Origin: Hyphomicrobiales bacterium
GTDB taxonomy: Bacteria > Pseudomonadota > Alphaproteobacteria > Rhizobiales > Rhizobiaceae
Assembly: GCA_900468805.1 (NCBI GenBank)
Contig: UEIF01000045.1
Location: 1-60,953 of the forward strand
DNA length: 60,953 bases
Direction: 5' to 3'
Below the pieces are notes generated by a model. It did no database searches. It was not told the origin of the DNA and saw only the letters and a program-made list of their open reading frames with translations. The position numbers were made by a program, and so were the translations under genes. Positions 45,006-54,597 of the stretch are shown one piece after another; the first letter of the stretch is position 1, and each line of letters opens with the position of its first letter.

Positions 45006-47573
45006 ATGGATACCAAGCACGATCATCACCATGACCATGACCATCATGGGCATGATTGCGACGAAAACCATCATGCCGACGGCGCGCAATGCGGTTGCGG
45101 CCACGGCGAAAAGGTTGAAGACGTGGTGGTGCGCGATGCCGTCTGCGGCATGACGGTCGAGCCGAACGCCGGAAAACCTTCCCTCGATTATGAAGGTCAT
45201 GTCTATCACTTTTGCAGCGATGGCTGCCGCAAGAAATTCGAGGCGGCACCGCACGATTATCTGACCGCCAAGGACCCGGTCTGCGGCATGACCGTAAACC
45301 GCTCGAACGCCAAACATTTCCTCAAGCACGAGGGCGAAAAATTCTATTTCTGCTCGGCGGGCTGCAAGGCGAAGTTCGAGGCCGATCCCGAAACCTATCG
45401 CCATGGCAAGAAGCCAGTGGCAGCCGTCATGCCGAAGGGCACGCTCTATACCTGCCCGATGCATCCCGAAATCATCCGCGACCATCCCGGCGACTGCCCG
45501 AAATGCGGCATGGCGCTGGAGCCGGTGGGCGTTCCCCCTGAAGACGAAGGCCCCAACCCGGAACTCTTGGATTTTATCCGGCGGCTGTGGGTCAGTGCTG
45601 TTCTTTCCATTCCGCTCCTGATCCTGACCATGGGCCCGATGCTTGGGCTGTCGTGGCCGCGTGAGACGCTCGGCGAGCCCTTGGCGAGCTATGTCGAACT
45701 GTTGCTGGCAACACCCGTCGTGCTCTGGGCAGCCCTTCCCTTCTTCCGCAGGGCATGGGCATCGCTCGTCAACCGCAGCCCCAACATGTGGACGCTGATC
45801 GGCCTCGGCGTCGGCACGGCCTATGTCTACAGCGTCGTGGCGACTTTGGCGCCGGACCTCTTCCCGCACAGTTTCCGCGGCCACGGCGGCTCCGTCCCCG
45901 TTTATTTCGAGGCGGCTGCCGTCATCGTGACGCTCGTCTTCGTCGGACAGGTGCTGGAATTGAAGGCCCGCGAACGCACCGGCTCGGCGATCCGCGCCCT
46001 GCTTGATCTTGCGCCGAAAACCGCGCGCCGCGTCAACGCCGACGGCAGCGAAAGCGATGTGCCCGTCGACGAGGTCCAGGCCGGCGACCGCTTGCGCGTG
46101 CGCCCCGGCGAACGCGTGCCGGTCGACGGTTCCGTGACCGAGGGCCAGTCGACCATCGACGAATCAATGATCACCGGCGAACCGCTACCGGTCGAAAAAG
46201 CCAAGGGCGACACGCTGACCGGCGGCACCATGAACAGGAATGGCGCGCTGATCATGACCGCCGAGAAAGTCGGCACTGAGACGACACTCTCGCGCATCGT
46301 CGAGATGGTGGCGAAGGCGCAGCGTTCGCGCGCGCCGATCCAGGGCGCCGTCGACCGTGTTTCGGCGATCTTCGTGCCGGCCGTCGTCGCCGCCGCCCTT
46401 GCCGCCTTCCTCGTCTGGTCCTTCGTCGGGCCGGAGCCGCGGCTGGCCAATGCGCTGCTGGCGGCCGTCGCCGTGCTGATCATCGCCTGCCCCTGTGCAC
46501 TTGGCTTGGCAACGCCGATGTCGATCATGATCGCCACCGGGCGCGGCGCGCAGGAAGGTGTGCTGATTAAGGACGCGCAGGCGCTGGAGCGCTTTTCGAA
46601 GGTCGACACACTCATCGTCGACAAGACCGGTACACTGACCGAGGGCAAGCCAAAGCTGACAGACGTTGTGGCTTTAGGCCGCACCGATGAAACCCGTCTT
46701 CTGGCACTTGCCGCAAGCCTGGAACGTGGATCCGAACATCCGCTCGCCGAAGCCATCGTCTCCGGTGCGCAAGAACGCGGTCTTGCCTTTAACGACGTCA
46801 CCGGCTTTCAGGCAAGGACAGGCAAGGGTGTCGAAGGCACGGTCGGCGGGGTGTCCGTCACGCTCGGCAACGCCGCCATGCTCGCCGATCTCGGCATCGA
46901 TCCATCAGCACTGTGGGGCAAAACCGAAGCGTTGCGCGATGAAGGTAAGACGGTGATGTTCGTGGTCCTTGACGGCGCACTCGCCGGCCTCGTCGCCGTC
47001 GCCGATCGGATCAAGCCGACGACGGCTGCCGCGATCAAGGCGCTGCATGACAGCGGCCTGAAGATCATCATGGCAACCGGCGACAATGAGCGCACGGCGC
47101 GCGCGGTGGCTAAAAGCCTTGGCATTGACGCGGTGCATGCGGATGTTCTGCCCGAGGACAAAAAGGTTCTGGTCGATGACCTCAGGGCCAAAGGCGCGGT
47201 CATCGCGATGGCGGGTGACGGCGTCAATGACGCCCCTGCCCTTGCGGCTGCCGATGTCGGCATCGCGATGGGCACGGGAGCCGACGTTGCGATGGAAAGT
47301 GCGGGCATTACATTGGTGAAGGGTGACCTCAACGGCATCGTGCGCGCCCGACGGCTGGCTGAGGCGACGATGCGCAACATCCGCCAGAACCTCGGTTTTG
47401 CCTTTGGCTACAACGCGCTCGGCATACCGCTGGCGGCCGGCGTTCTCTACCCGATCTTCGGCCTGTTGCTCTCGCCGATGCTTGCAGCTGCCGCCATGAG
47501 CCTCTCGTCGGTCTCGGTCATCGCCAATGCACTGAGGCTGAGGGTCAAGACATTGTCAGGAGACAAGCGATGA
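45006..47573 (+). CDS. actP: Copper-translocating P1B-type ATPase
   Basis: Cu(I) exporter of 855 residues. The N-terminus is His-rich (DTKHDHHHDHDHHGHD), then come two YHS-type metal domains (DAVCGMTV and DPVCGMTV, each followed by a YHFCS/FYFCS block) and a heavy-metal-binding domain (YTCPMHPEI), instead of the usual HMA domains. The core has CPC at residues 495-497, phosphorylated Asp539 in DKTGT, and GDGVNDAPAL. ATG 45006 has AAAGG upstream; an in-frame earlier start at 44976 is less likely. It is coupled to the hmrR gene by a 4-base overlap. Confidence 0.93.
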   Translation: MDTKHDHHHDHDHHGHDCDENHHADGAQCGCGHGEKVEDVVVRDAVCGMTVEPNAGKPSLDYEGHVYHFCSDGCRKKFEAAPHDYLTAKDPVCGMTVNRSNAKHFLKHEGEKFYFCSAGCKAKFEADPETYRHGKKPVAAVMPKGTLYTCPMHPEIIRDHPGDCPKCGMALEPVGVPPEDEGPNPELLDFIRRLWVSAVLSIPLLILTMGPMLGLSWPRETLGEPLASYVELLLATPVVLWAALPFFRRAWASLVNRSPNMWTLIGLGVGTAYVYSVVATLAPDLFPHSFRGHGGSVPVYFEAAAVIVTLVFVGQVLELKARERTGSAIRALLDLAPKTARRVNADGSESDVPVDEVQAGDRLRVRPGERVPVDGSVTEGQSTIDESMITGEPLPVEKAKGDTLTGGTMNRNGALIMTAEKVGTETTLSRIVEMVAKAQRSRAPIQGAVDRVSAIFVPAVVAAALAAFLVWSFVGPEPRLANALLAAVAVLIIACPCALGLATPMSIMIATGRGAQEGVLIKDAQALERFSKVDTLIVDKTGTLTEGKPKLTDVVALGRTDETRLLALAASLERGSEHPLAEAIVSGAQERGLAFNDVTGFQARTGKGVEGTVGGVSVTLGNAAMLADLGIDPSALWGKTEALRDEGKTVMFVVLDGALAGLVAVADRIKPTTAAAIKALHDSGLKIIMATGDNERTARAVAKSLGIDAVHADVLPEDKKVLVDDLRAKGAVIAMAGDGVNDAPALAAADVGIAMGTGADVAMESAGITLVKGDLNGIVRARRLAEATMRNIRQNLGFAFGYNALGIPLAAGVLYPIFGLLLSPMLAAAAMSLSSVSVIANALRLRVKTLSGDKR

Positions 47574-47962
47574 ATATCGGCGAAGCCTCGGAACGCTCCG
47601 GTCTACCCTCGAAGACCATCCGCTACTATGAGGATATCGGACTGATCCGCCCCGACCGGGGCGGAAACGGCTACCGGGATTATGCAGCCGTCGACGTGCA
47701 CAAGCTTCGCTTCCTGCAACGCTCGCGCGGCCTCGGTTTCTCAGTTGAGGAATGCCGCCAGCTCTTGGCACTCTACGAAGACAAGAGCCGGGCAAGCGCC
47801 GACGTCAAAGGGATCGCCGAGACGAAGCTTTTGGAAATCGACCGCAAGATCCGCGAGCTCACGGAGTTGCGCCACACGCTGGAACATCTCGTCCATGCCT
47901 GCCACGGCAACGACCGGCCCGACTGTCCGATCCTCGAAGGACTTTCCGACAGCGCCGCCTGA
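47570..47962 (+). CDS. hmrR: MerR-family copper-responsive regulator (HmrR/CueR)
   Basis: Regulator of 130 residues: N-terminal winged helix (MNIGEASERSGLPSKTIRYY), central coiled coil, and a C-terminal metal loop with Cys111 and Cys119 in CHGNDRPDC, which binds Cu(I) linearly. It remodels the 19-base-spaced promoter at 44936-44966 to turn on actP and itself. It is cotranscribed with actP. Confidence 0.92.
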   Translation: MNIGEASERSGLPSKTIRYYEDIGLIRPDRGGNGYRDYAAVDVHKLRFLQRSRGLGFSVEECRQLLALYEDKSRASADVKGIAETKLLEIDRKIRELTELRHTLEHLVHACHGNDRPDCPILEGLSDSAA

Positions 47963-48005
47963 TGGTACCGGTACTCTTTCGATCCGGGGAATTTCTCGTC
48001 CGCAA

Positions 48006-48314
48006 TCAGGAAAGCGGCCGCTGGTCCTTGATGGCTGTGCCGCAGGGGCCCTTCTGCTCATCGGCCTCCTCGTCATGCTCGTCCTCGACGGGGGTGTCAT
48101 CCAGCCGGTGCTTGATCGCCAGCGCATAGATGACATCAAGGATATTGCGGTCCTTTAGATGAGGATCGCTCAGCGCCAGCAGCGAGGCCCGAACGATCTT
48201 CTTGCTGGAGGCTTTCGGACAGCGCTTGCGGACAAAGTCATACAGCGCATCGCCTACAAGTCCATCCATCGCGCCGTCCACGAGAGCCTCGTAGACCCGC
48301 TTCTTTTCTTTCAT
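48006..48314 (-). CDS. Conserved hypothetical protein
   Basis: Soluble protein of 102 residues, helical and basic at the start (MKEKKRVYEALVDGAMDGL), ending in an acidic tail (VEDEHDEEADEQ). AGGGA lies about 9 bases upstream of the ATG. I recognise no domain. It faces the 3-prime end of hmrR and is likely a small rhizobial family protein. Confidence 0.6.
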   Translation of the reverse strand: MKEKKRVYEALVDGAMDGLVGDALYDFVRKRCPKASSKKIVRASLLALSDPHLKDRNILDVIYALAIKHRLDDTPVEDEHDEEADEQKGPCGTAIKDQRPLS

Positions 48315-48669
48315 TTTCTATGTTCCCTGCCAATCAGCGGAGCCCATAGTCTGTCATGCAATTGTCATAAACAACCGCCGAATACGATGCTTCGCCAATT
48401 GGACAGCTGCGCGATCGTGCAAATGATACATCGTTCTGCGTTTTGATCCGGACCCTGGCTTTGACGAGCGCGAAAGCGGTCCCTTCATAATCGGCATGGG
48501 AATTGATCGGAACGCATTCAACCAAGACTGTTTTCGTTGAAGGCGGAAGCACAAGAATGTGCGAGCAAGGCGGTCTCTTGTATCACCTATTGGCTTCTTT
48601 CGCTTGGAACCGTCAGATGATGTGCGAACGCAGTGGCTGTACCAAGGCGGCAGCTGCTTCCGCAAGGTC
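48315..48669. other. Region with only a weak minus-strand frame
   Basis: A minus-strand frame at 48334-48552 (72 codons, ending CMTDYGLR) has the look of the C-terminal part of a small secreted protein, but it lacks a signal peptide and a convincing ribosome binding site. The rest shows nothing recognisable. Confidence 0.3.
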
Positions 48670-48933
48670 TCACCCGCCCGTAGCCCCTGCCTTGACCTTA
48701 CTCGTCACGAGATGTTGCGTCCGCCGAGGGGCATCACAACTGCGTTTGCATTCCCTGAGGATCGCCACCGCTGCTTCCACGCCGGGGGCCTCAATTTCGA
48801 TAGTCTCAAGACGGATGCGGACACGCTGGGCCGCCAGCCATGACTTGTAGCAGGTTGCAAGGGTGATGGCCGTAGTAGCAATAGCGCCAGGAACACCTGC
48901 CATACGTATAATCTCTTCCAGAAGATCGCTCAT
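48670..48933 (-). CDS. Small protein with one hydrophobic helix
   Basis: Protein of 87 residues if started at ATG 48933 (MSDLLEEIIRMAG). A hydrophobic helix (VPGAIATTAITLATCY) is followed by a basic stretch and an RIRLETIEIEAPGVEAAVAIL segment. The pattern of helix, WLAAQRVRIR and a short beta-alpha ending resembles effector-associated EACC1-like modules, but this is a weak impression. The frame is open for another 441 bases upstream without coding character, so the short start is preferred. Confidence 0.4.
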   Translation of the reverse strand: MSDLLEEIIRMAGVPGAIATTAITLATCYKSWLAAQRVRIRLETIEIEAPGVEAAVAILRECKRSCDAPRRTQHLVTSKVKAGATGG

Positions 48934-49370
48934 AGGCCAACCATGACGCCAAATGGTTGATGCCAAAACTGCCTCCGGAGAATGAGTGCGATCTGAAATC
49001 CGTGGCTCGTCTGCTCGACTTGGTTTATCGAGGATCTTTATGCGTTCACCGCGGGCTGCGTGGGCGGGCGGGCGCCCAGCCTGCCACTGCCGCTCGCTCG
49101 TTTGCTTTGCTCTGTCAGTGAGGCTGACGATCGCCAGCCCACGCCGCGTGCGAAGCAAAAGGGTAACGACAAAGCAGGTGAGCTGGTCTTTTGCCCAAAA
49201 GGCTGGCGGTACGCTTGCGAGGTCCTGGTGGAAACGGTGGTGGAGCGATCCTCGAACGGAGGCATCCGTGCTTCCAGCCATCGGCAACTGTGGCCCGTGA
49301 TCTCGTTTTCCAGCCGCGGCCTCCCGGAGGCTACCCACAAAGCCGCGCCTGGCAAAGTCAATTCCGGCCG
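48934..49370. other. Gap without recognisable genes
   Basis: No frame here has coding character on either strand. GC-rich repeats of GCGGGC type occur near 49060-49075. No promoter or terminator was recognised. Confidence 0.35.
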
Positions 49371-49841
49371 TCAATCCGCAAGCTGCAGCTTCAGCGCGGC
49401 GACACCGACAGCCAGATTGACGCCGACCTCGCCATCCAGCGAAACCGGCTGCAGCGAGACGGTCTTGCTCGTTCCGCCGACCAGCACATTGGCGCCGCCG
49501 CCGACGCCGACACTCGCATCAGCCGTGACACCGGCATAATCGCCCCCGAGGCCGGCAACCGGTTCGCGCGTGGCGTTGAAGACCAGCCATACCATCCGGC
49601 CCTTTTCGACGGTGCCGACATCGAGGCCGAAATTGGTGATCGTGCCGACATAGCGCTGTCTGGCATCGCCTGGAGCGCTCGGGGTAAAGGTGCAGTCGAC
49701 ATCCTGCTTGGAACCGACGATGACACCGATGCCCTTGGAAACGTCGCAATCCAGCGTGCCGACATCGGCCTGGGCGGCGTTTGCAACGACAGGGGCGGCC
49801 AGCATGCCGGCTGCGAGGAGAGAAAGAAGAGTGGTTTTCAT
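49371..49841 (-). CDS. Secreted DUF992-family protein
   Basis: Exported protein of 156 residues: signal peptide MKTTLLSLLAAGMLAAPVVANAAQA, then VGTLDCDVSKGIGVIVGSKQDVDCTF with two Cys, a glycine-rich middle and a C-terminal beta-rich section ending ALKLQLAD. This is the DUF992 pattern, common in Rhizobiales, of unknown function and likely periplasmic. ATG 49841 has AGGA seven bases upstream; the longer frame to 50141 is non-coding. Confidence 0.8.
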   Translation of the reverse strand: MKTTLLSLLAAGMLAAPVVANAAQADVGTLDCDVSKGIGVIVGSKQDVDCTFTPSAPGDARQRYVGTITNFGLDVGTVEKGRMVWLVFNATREPVAGLGGDYAGVTADASVGVGGGANVLVGGTSKTVSLQPVSLDGEVGVNLAVGVAALKLQLAD

Positions 49842-50143
49842 GATAAATCCTGTTCGGAATTGGAGATCGCGTCGTGGCGTCAGGAGGACGGGGGTGTCGT
49901 CCGATTTCATCGGCGGGGCTCGCCGATCGACGAAAACAATAGGTGAGCAGTTCGACGCGATAAAATCACCTGCTGGTTTAGACGGGCCAATACGTAAGTT
50001 TAGTTCCGCCGCGCCAGGGATAGGCGTATCTTCTTCTCCATCGCCTGACGCCTCCTCCTGACAGGCGATAAAGATCTCGGTTAAGGCTTCCCGGTGTCCC
50101 TCCCCTCCGCCCGAAGTCACGGATTGCCCGAGGATCCGCAAAT

Positions 50144-50178
50144 GGCCGCCTTCCGCATATCGGAGGCGGCCTCTTTTT
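50144..50178 (+). terminator. Strong intrinsic terminator without upstream gene
   Basis: GGCCGCCT (50144-50151) and AGGCGGCC (50164-50171) form a stem that continues inward, followed by a T6 run at 50173-50178. On the plus strand no gene reads into it; the DUF992 gene is on the other strand and the channel gene starts beyond it at 50365. It may end an unannotated small RNA. The remainder of the 49842-50364 gap shows no coding frame. Confidence 0.7.
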
Positions 50179-50364
50179 TGGCTGGGTGGCTATCGACCGC
50201 AAGCGAGGCCGCGGCCGCCTCGGATGCCGGCGTTGCAAGGCGTACCTGGACCTACCGGCAGGCGGCCTAGACGTAGGTATGATTCAGCAATGCAGCATGC
50301 GCGACTAACCTTAACGCCACCGGGAAGAAGCCCGGCTTGATCACCACAAAGACGAGGTGCCGTC

Positions 50365-51198
50365 ATGTATCAGGATTCGATTGATCACTTCGCCCAGTCC
50401 GGCGAAGAGAAAGCAGCGGCAGTCCGAAGCCACTTTCCTGCCTTTCTGATCGGCGCGGCGATGGCCGGGGCCTATATCGGTTTTGGCGATATCATCATGT
50501 TCACCGTCGGCGCTCATGCCGATCCGGCCTGGGCGCATCTCGTCATGGGCATCGTCTTCTCGTCCGCCCTGACAATCGTCGTCTTTGCCGGCAGCGAACT
50601 CTTCACGGGAACGGCGATGTATATGCCGCTTGCGGTGCTGACCAGGCGCATCCGGATGTCCGATATGCTGCTTGTCTGGGTCACGGCCTGGATCGGCAAC
50701 CTGATCGGCGCCATGGCGCTTGCCGGCCTCTTCCACCTGGCGGGCGGTGGCGTGCTTCTGGGCGATGGAAGCCAGGCGTTCTTTTCCATCGTTTCCGCCA
50801 AGATGTCGGCAGGATCGCTGGAACTTCTCGCGCGCGGCATTCTCTGCAACTGGCTCGTCTGCCTCGCCATCTGGATGGCGGGACGTACGGAAAACGCCGC
50901 TGCCAAGATTATGCTGATCTTCTGGCCGATCACCATTTTCGTGGCCGCCGGCTACGAACACAGCGTCGCCAACATGTTCACCTTCTCGATGGCGCTGATG
51001 GGCGAGCATCCCGCAAACATCACAGTTTCTGCCGCCGTACATAATCTCATCTGGGTCACACTCGGCAACCTTATCGGCGGCGCTGTCTTCATGGCCCTTG
51101 GTTACTGGCTGCAGGTCGACGGCAGCGGTCATGTCTCCTTCACGCCGGCACCGGTCCGCATCCGTGCAAGGATATCCACCGACCGCAGCAAGAAGTGA
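50365..51198 (+). CDS. Formate/nitrite-type channel (FNT family)
   Basis: Membrane channel of 277 residues with six hydrophobic segments. The FNT signatures are visible: GAAMAGAYIGFGDI, FAGSELFTGTAMYMP, LARGILCNWLVCLA and FVAAGYEHSVANMF. It moves small monovalent anions such as nitrite or formate across the inner membrane; NirC-like nitrite use is a guess. It is the first gene of a likely three-gene operon with the efflux pair. Confidence 0.86.
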   Translation: MYQDSIDHFAQSGEEKAAAVRSHFPAFLIGAAMAGAYIGFGDIIMFTVGAHADPAWAHLVMGIVFSSALTIVVFAGSELFTGTAMYMPLAVLTRRIRMSDMLLVWVTAWIGNLIGAMALAGLFHLAGGGVLLGDGSQAFFSIVSAKMSAGSLELLARGILCNWLVCLAIWMAGRTENAAAKIMLIFWPITIFVAAGYEHSVANMFTFSMALMGEHPANITVSAAVHNLIWVTLGNLIGGAVFMALGYWLQVDGSGHVSFTPAPVRIRARISTDRSKK

Positions 51199-51206
51199 AG
51201 TGTGCC

Positions 51207-52358
51207 ATGGCCGAGCCGACCACCATCACCAGCCTCAGTCCGTCCGAGCCTGCTCGCCCGTCGCAGCCGTCGGAGGCCCCAGCCGCGCCGGCGGCTGCCT
51301 CCCCGGCAGGCATGGCATCACTGAGACGCTTTGCCATTCCCCTCATCGCCATTGCCCTTGTCAGCGGCGGTGTGGCGATCGTAACCGTCGACTGGAACCG
51401 CTGGGTGGCTGGCGCGTCGCGCCAATCAACCGACGATGCGGTTGTCAGCGCCGATGTATCGACGCTCAGCGCCCAGATCAGCGGCATCGTTCAGACCACC
51501 CCGGTCACCGACTATCAGACCGTGGCCAAGGGCCAGTTGCTCGCCGAAATCGACCCGCGTGAATATGATGCGGCAGTCGCCGTTTCGAAGGCCAATCTTG
51601 CAGCCGCAACCGCGTCGCTTGCCAATCTGGCAAACCAGATCGAATTGCAGAAGGCCGTCGTACAGGTAGCCGAAGCGCAGAACGCGTCGGCGCAGGCACA
51701 GCAGACCCAGACCGAACAGGAGTTCCACCGCCAGACCAGCCTTGGCGGGGCGACCTCGCAACAACTTCTGCAGCAGGCGCAGGCCGCCTATCTGCAGGCG
51801 CAGGCCTCGGTCAAATCAACGGCAGCTTCGATCGAGCAGCAAAAGGCCCAGCTTAATGTTCTGAACGGACAATCCCCATTGCTGCAGGCTCAGGTGAATG
51901 CCGCTGAGGCCTCGCTGGATACGGCGTTGATCCGCCAGGGCTATGCCCGCATCTACGCCCCGTTCGACGGCGTCATCGGTCGCAGGCTCGTCCATGAAGG
52001 TGATTTCGTCACGGCAGGCACAAGCCTCGTGTCGGAGGTCCCGCTTCCGAGCGTCTACATCACCGCCAATTTCAAGGAGACGCAGCTCTCCCGGATAACA
52101 CCGGGCCGGACTGCCGACATCACCGTCGACACCTTCCCCGGCCAAAGGATGCACGGCAAGGTCGTCGGCCTGTCTCCGGCAAGCGGTTCGATCTTCGCGC
52201 TGCTGCCGCCCGACAATGCGACCGGAAACTACACCAAGGTCGTCCAGCGCATTCCGGTCAAGATCGTCTTCGATCCCGGCCAGCCGCTGGTGGATCGGCT
52301 CAAGCCCGGCATGTCTGCCGTTGTGACGATCGATACGAAGCCGGACCTCAGCCAATGA
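51207..52358 (+). CDS. HlyD/EmrA-type membrane fusion protein
   Basis: Periplasmic adaptor of 383 residues: one transmembrane helix at about residues 38-60, a barrel-sandwich lipoyl half at VSADVSTLSAQISGIV, a coiled-coil hairpin with many Ala and Gln at about 120-225, then the second half (IYAPFDGVIGRR) and a beta-barrel domain. It links the inner-membrane pump encoded next to an outer-membrane channel. ATG 51207 is chosen; GTG 51195 would overlap the channel gene stop. The 3-prime end overlaps the MFS gene by 4 bases. Confidence 0.88.
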   Translation: MAEPTTITSLSPSEPARPSQPSEAPAAPAAASPAGMASLRRFAIPLIAIALVSGGVAIVTVDWNRWVAGASRQSTDDAVVSADVSTLSAQISGIVQTTPVTDYQTVAKGQLLAEIDPREYDAAVAVSKANLAAATASLANLANQIELQKAVVQVAEAQNASAQAQQTQTEQEFHRQTSLGGATSQQLLQQAQAAYLQAQASVKSTAASIEQQKAQLNVLNGQSPLLQAQVNAAEASLDTALIRQGYARIYAPFDGVIGRRLVHEGDFVTAGTSLVSEVPLPSVYITANFKETQLSRITPGRTADITVDTFPGQRMHGKVVGLSPASGSIFALLPPDNATGNYTKVVQRIPVKIVFDPGQPLVDRLKPGMSAVVTIDTKPDLSQ

Positions 52359-53968
52359 GCTCGGCACCGCGCGCCTTTGGTCCGCTGACCAGCGGCACTA
52401 CGACGAGCCACCCTATTCTAATCGTCACGGCGCTGCTGCTCGCCTCCTTCGTGGTCGGCTTCGACACGCGCGTTTTCGCCGTCGGCCTGCCGGATATCCG
52501 TGGCGCCTATTCGCTGGGCTTCGACGAGGCGTCCTGGCTCAGCACCGTCGCCAATGCGCCGCAGATCCTCATCTCATCGGCAGTGGCCTGGCTTGTGACG
52601 GTCTTCGGCGTACGCCGCGTGATGATCCCGACGACATTGGTCTATGCCGGTATTTCGCTCGCCATTCCCATGGTCCATGACGGCACCGCGCTCTTTGTGC
52701 TGCATGCAGCAAGAGCCCTTTTGCTCGGCGTCTTCATTCCGGCCACCATCATGGTGATCTTTCGGAATCTGGACATGAAATACTGGCTGATCGGCCTCTC
52801 GATCTACGCACTTCGCGTGCCGCTGTCGCAAAATCTCGGCTTTGTGCTGGTCGGCATCTACGATGATTATCTCGGCTGGCAGTGGGTCTATTGGCAGGAC
52901 GTGATCGTCACGCCGATCATAGCGCTGCTCCTCATTATTGGCGCCCCGAAGGAAGAGATCAATATCGGTCTGCTCGAAGGCGCCGACTGGGGCGGCATGA
53001 TGCTGCTTGGATGTTCAATGACCATGGTTTATGTTGGTCTCGATCAGGGCAACCGGCTGGACTGGTTCAACTCCGGCATCGTTACCTCGCTGCTCGCGGG
53101 CGGTGCTCTCCTCTTCATCGGCTTCCTCATAAACGAGAGCGTCGTTGCCAATCCCTGGGCGCATGCCAGCGTGATCCTGTCGCGCAATATCGGCATCGGC
53201 TATGCGATCATCATCGCCTTCACCTTTGCAAGTTCAGGCGCCTCGCTTTCCATTCCAGGCTTCCTGCAGACGGTCGTCGGATTGCGGCCGATCGCCATCT
53301 CCGAACTCTATATCTTCGGCGCCGTTATCCCGGTCTTCCTGTTCATTGTCCTTGCGATCTTCCTGCTGCGAAGGATCGATGCGCGGCTCTGCATCATGAT
53401 GGGCCTAACTGCTATGGCGCTCGGCTCTCTCTGGGGATCAGACCTCACCATTACATGGGCGCCCCTTAACTTCCTGCCGGTCGTGCTGCTGCATACGGCC
53501 GGGCAATCCTTCGCCTTCTTTGCGACAGTCGTCTACCTGATTGCCAATTCCGATCCCAAACGCTCGACAGCGGTCTCGGCCTATATCCAGGTGATCCGGC
53601 TCGGTAGCGTCGAGCTGACGCTCAGCCTGTTAAACACCTGGCTTCGCCAACGCGAGCAATACCATTCCAACATATTGACCGGGCCGATTTCCTCATCCTC
53701 GGGCAGCCTTCACGACGCTTTGGCGAACCTGGAGACGCTGTTCGGCGGGCATCACGGGAGCCTCAAGGCCCTCACAACGGTCGCAACAGCAGTCCGCGCG
53801 CAGGCGAGCGTGCTTGCCTATGCCGACGTCTTCATCCTCTCCTTCTGTTTTGCGATTGCAGGCATTGCCCTTGTCGCCTGCATGGGCGCCATGCCCTTCG
53901 GACCCCTGCATCCCGATTTCCGCAAGAACCCACCGGCCGCCGACGCGCATCCGGCCTCAGCCGGCTGA
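52355..53968 (+). CDS. MFS efflux transporter, EmrB/DHA2-like
   Basis: Membrane transporter of 537 residues with about fourteen hydrophobic segments, the DHA2 layout. There is no strong motif A; FDTRVFAVGLPDIRGAYSLGFDEASW is the typical first loop. It should export drugs or natural compounds by proton antiport together with the adaptor to which it is coupled. The substrate is not readable. Confidence 0.86.
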   Translation: MSSAPRAFGPLTSGTTTSHPILIVTALLLASFVVGFDTRVFAVGLPDIRGAYSLGFDEASWLSTVANAPQILISSAVAWLVTVFGVRRVMIPTTLVYAGISLAIPMVHDGTALFVLHAARALLLGVFIPATIMVIFRNLDMKYWLIGLSIYALRVPLSQNLGFVLVGIYDDYLGWQWVYWQDVIVTPIIALLLIIGAPKEEINIGLLEGADWGGMMLLGCSMTMVYVGLDQGNRLDWFNSGIVTSLLAGGALLFIGFLINESVVANPWAHASVILSRNIGIGYAIIIAFTFASSGASLSIPGFLQTVVGLRPIAISELYIFGAVIPVFLFIVLAIFLLRRIDARLCIMMGLTAMALGSLWGSDLTITWAPLNFLPVVLLHTAGQSFAFFATVVYLIANSDPKRSTAVSAYIQVIRLGSVELTLSLLNTWLRQREQYHSNILTGPISSSSGSLHDALANLETLFGGHHGSLKALTTVATAVRAQASVLAYADVFILSFCFAIAGIALVACMGAMPFGPLHPDFRKNPPAADAHPASAG

Positions 53969-54597
53969 CCGGGCGACGCTCGATATTTTTTCAAATAAGG
54001 CTTGGTGCGCCGGACGAAATGAACTGGGCACCGCTATGTCATTGCTGCACCTATTGAATTCTGAGATCATCGCTTGGAGCGGAAGGCGACTTGCGCCATG
54101 AGTTGCCGTTCGGCATAAGCGTCCGAATGGCGGAGTTGGCGCGAGGCCGACATTGGTAGCCGGCCATCGTTGCTCCTCCTGTCGGTGCAACCTGTCCCGG
54201 ACTGCGGTTGCGCGGCGGTCAGGATGAGTGAAATGTCCATAATCGCGTCGCGAATACGCGGACAAAGCCCATTCTGTTCGCTCCGGACGATGCCAACGCG
54301 CACTATGTCCGCGCCCGCATCGATACCCGCCAGGACAATTCGGGGTGCGGTTGAACAGTCAATTCCTATTTCGTCGCCCGCCTACACCGTCTGATTGAAC
54401 AGGACCTGCGATGGCATGCTAGGTAGGTTAAAGGTATAGTGGATAGACTGGCGAAAGGCGTGTCGAAATTTTGATATGTACCTTGAGAAAGAGCTCAAGT
54501 TTGTCCTCGTTTTCTCGGGCTTCGAAAGCAGCTTTTGAGAGATTCGGGTTCACACGGGTGATGATCGACGCACGCGATCGACAACCAGGAGCGGGCG
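53969..54597. other. Intergenic region with coding fragments
   Basis: No intact gene is seen in 629 bases. Short stretches look like relics of proteins, for instance a plus-strand frame ending at about 54355 (KPILFAPDDANAHYVRARI) and another near 54360-54415 (YFVARLHRLIEQDLRW). A CAGCCGGCTG palindrome with a later T6 run near 53957-53995 could be a weak terminator for the efflux operon. Confidence 0.35.

Noticed and set aside
44682..45884. A 400-codon minus-strand frame opposite treY and actP
   Set aside because: It is antisense to well-supported catalytic genes, has no family motif, and its composition follows the codon pattern of the genes on the other strand.
49005..49374. N-terminal extension of the 48670-48933 gene
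   Set aside because: The extension is low-complexity and lacks a ribosome binding site; the ATG at 48933 gives a sensible short protein.
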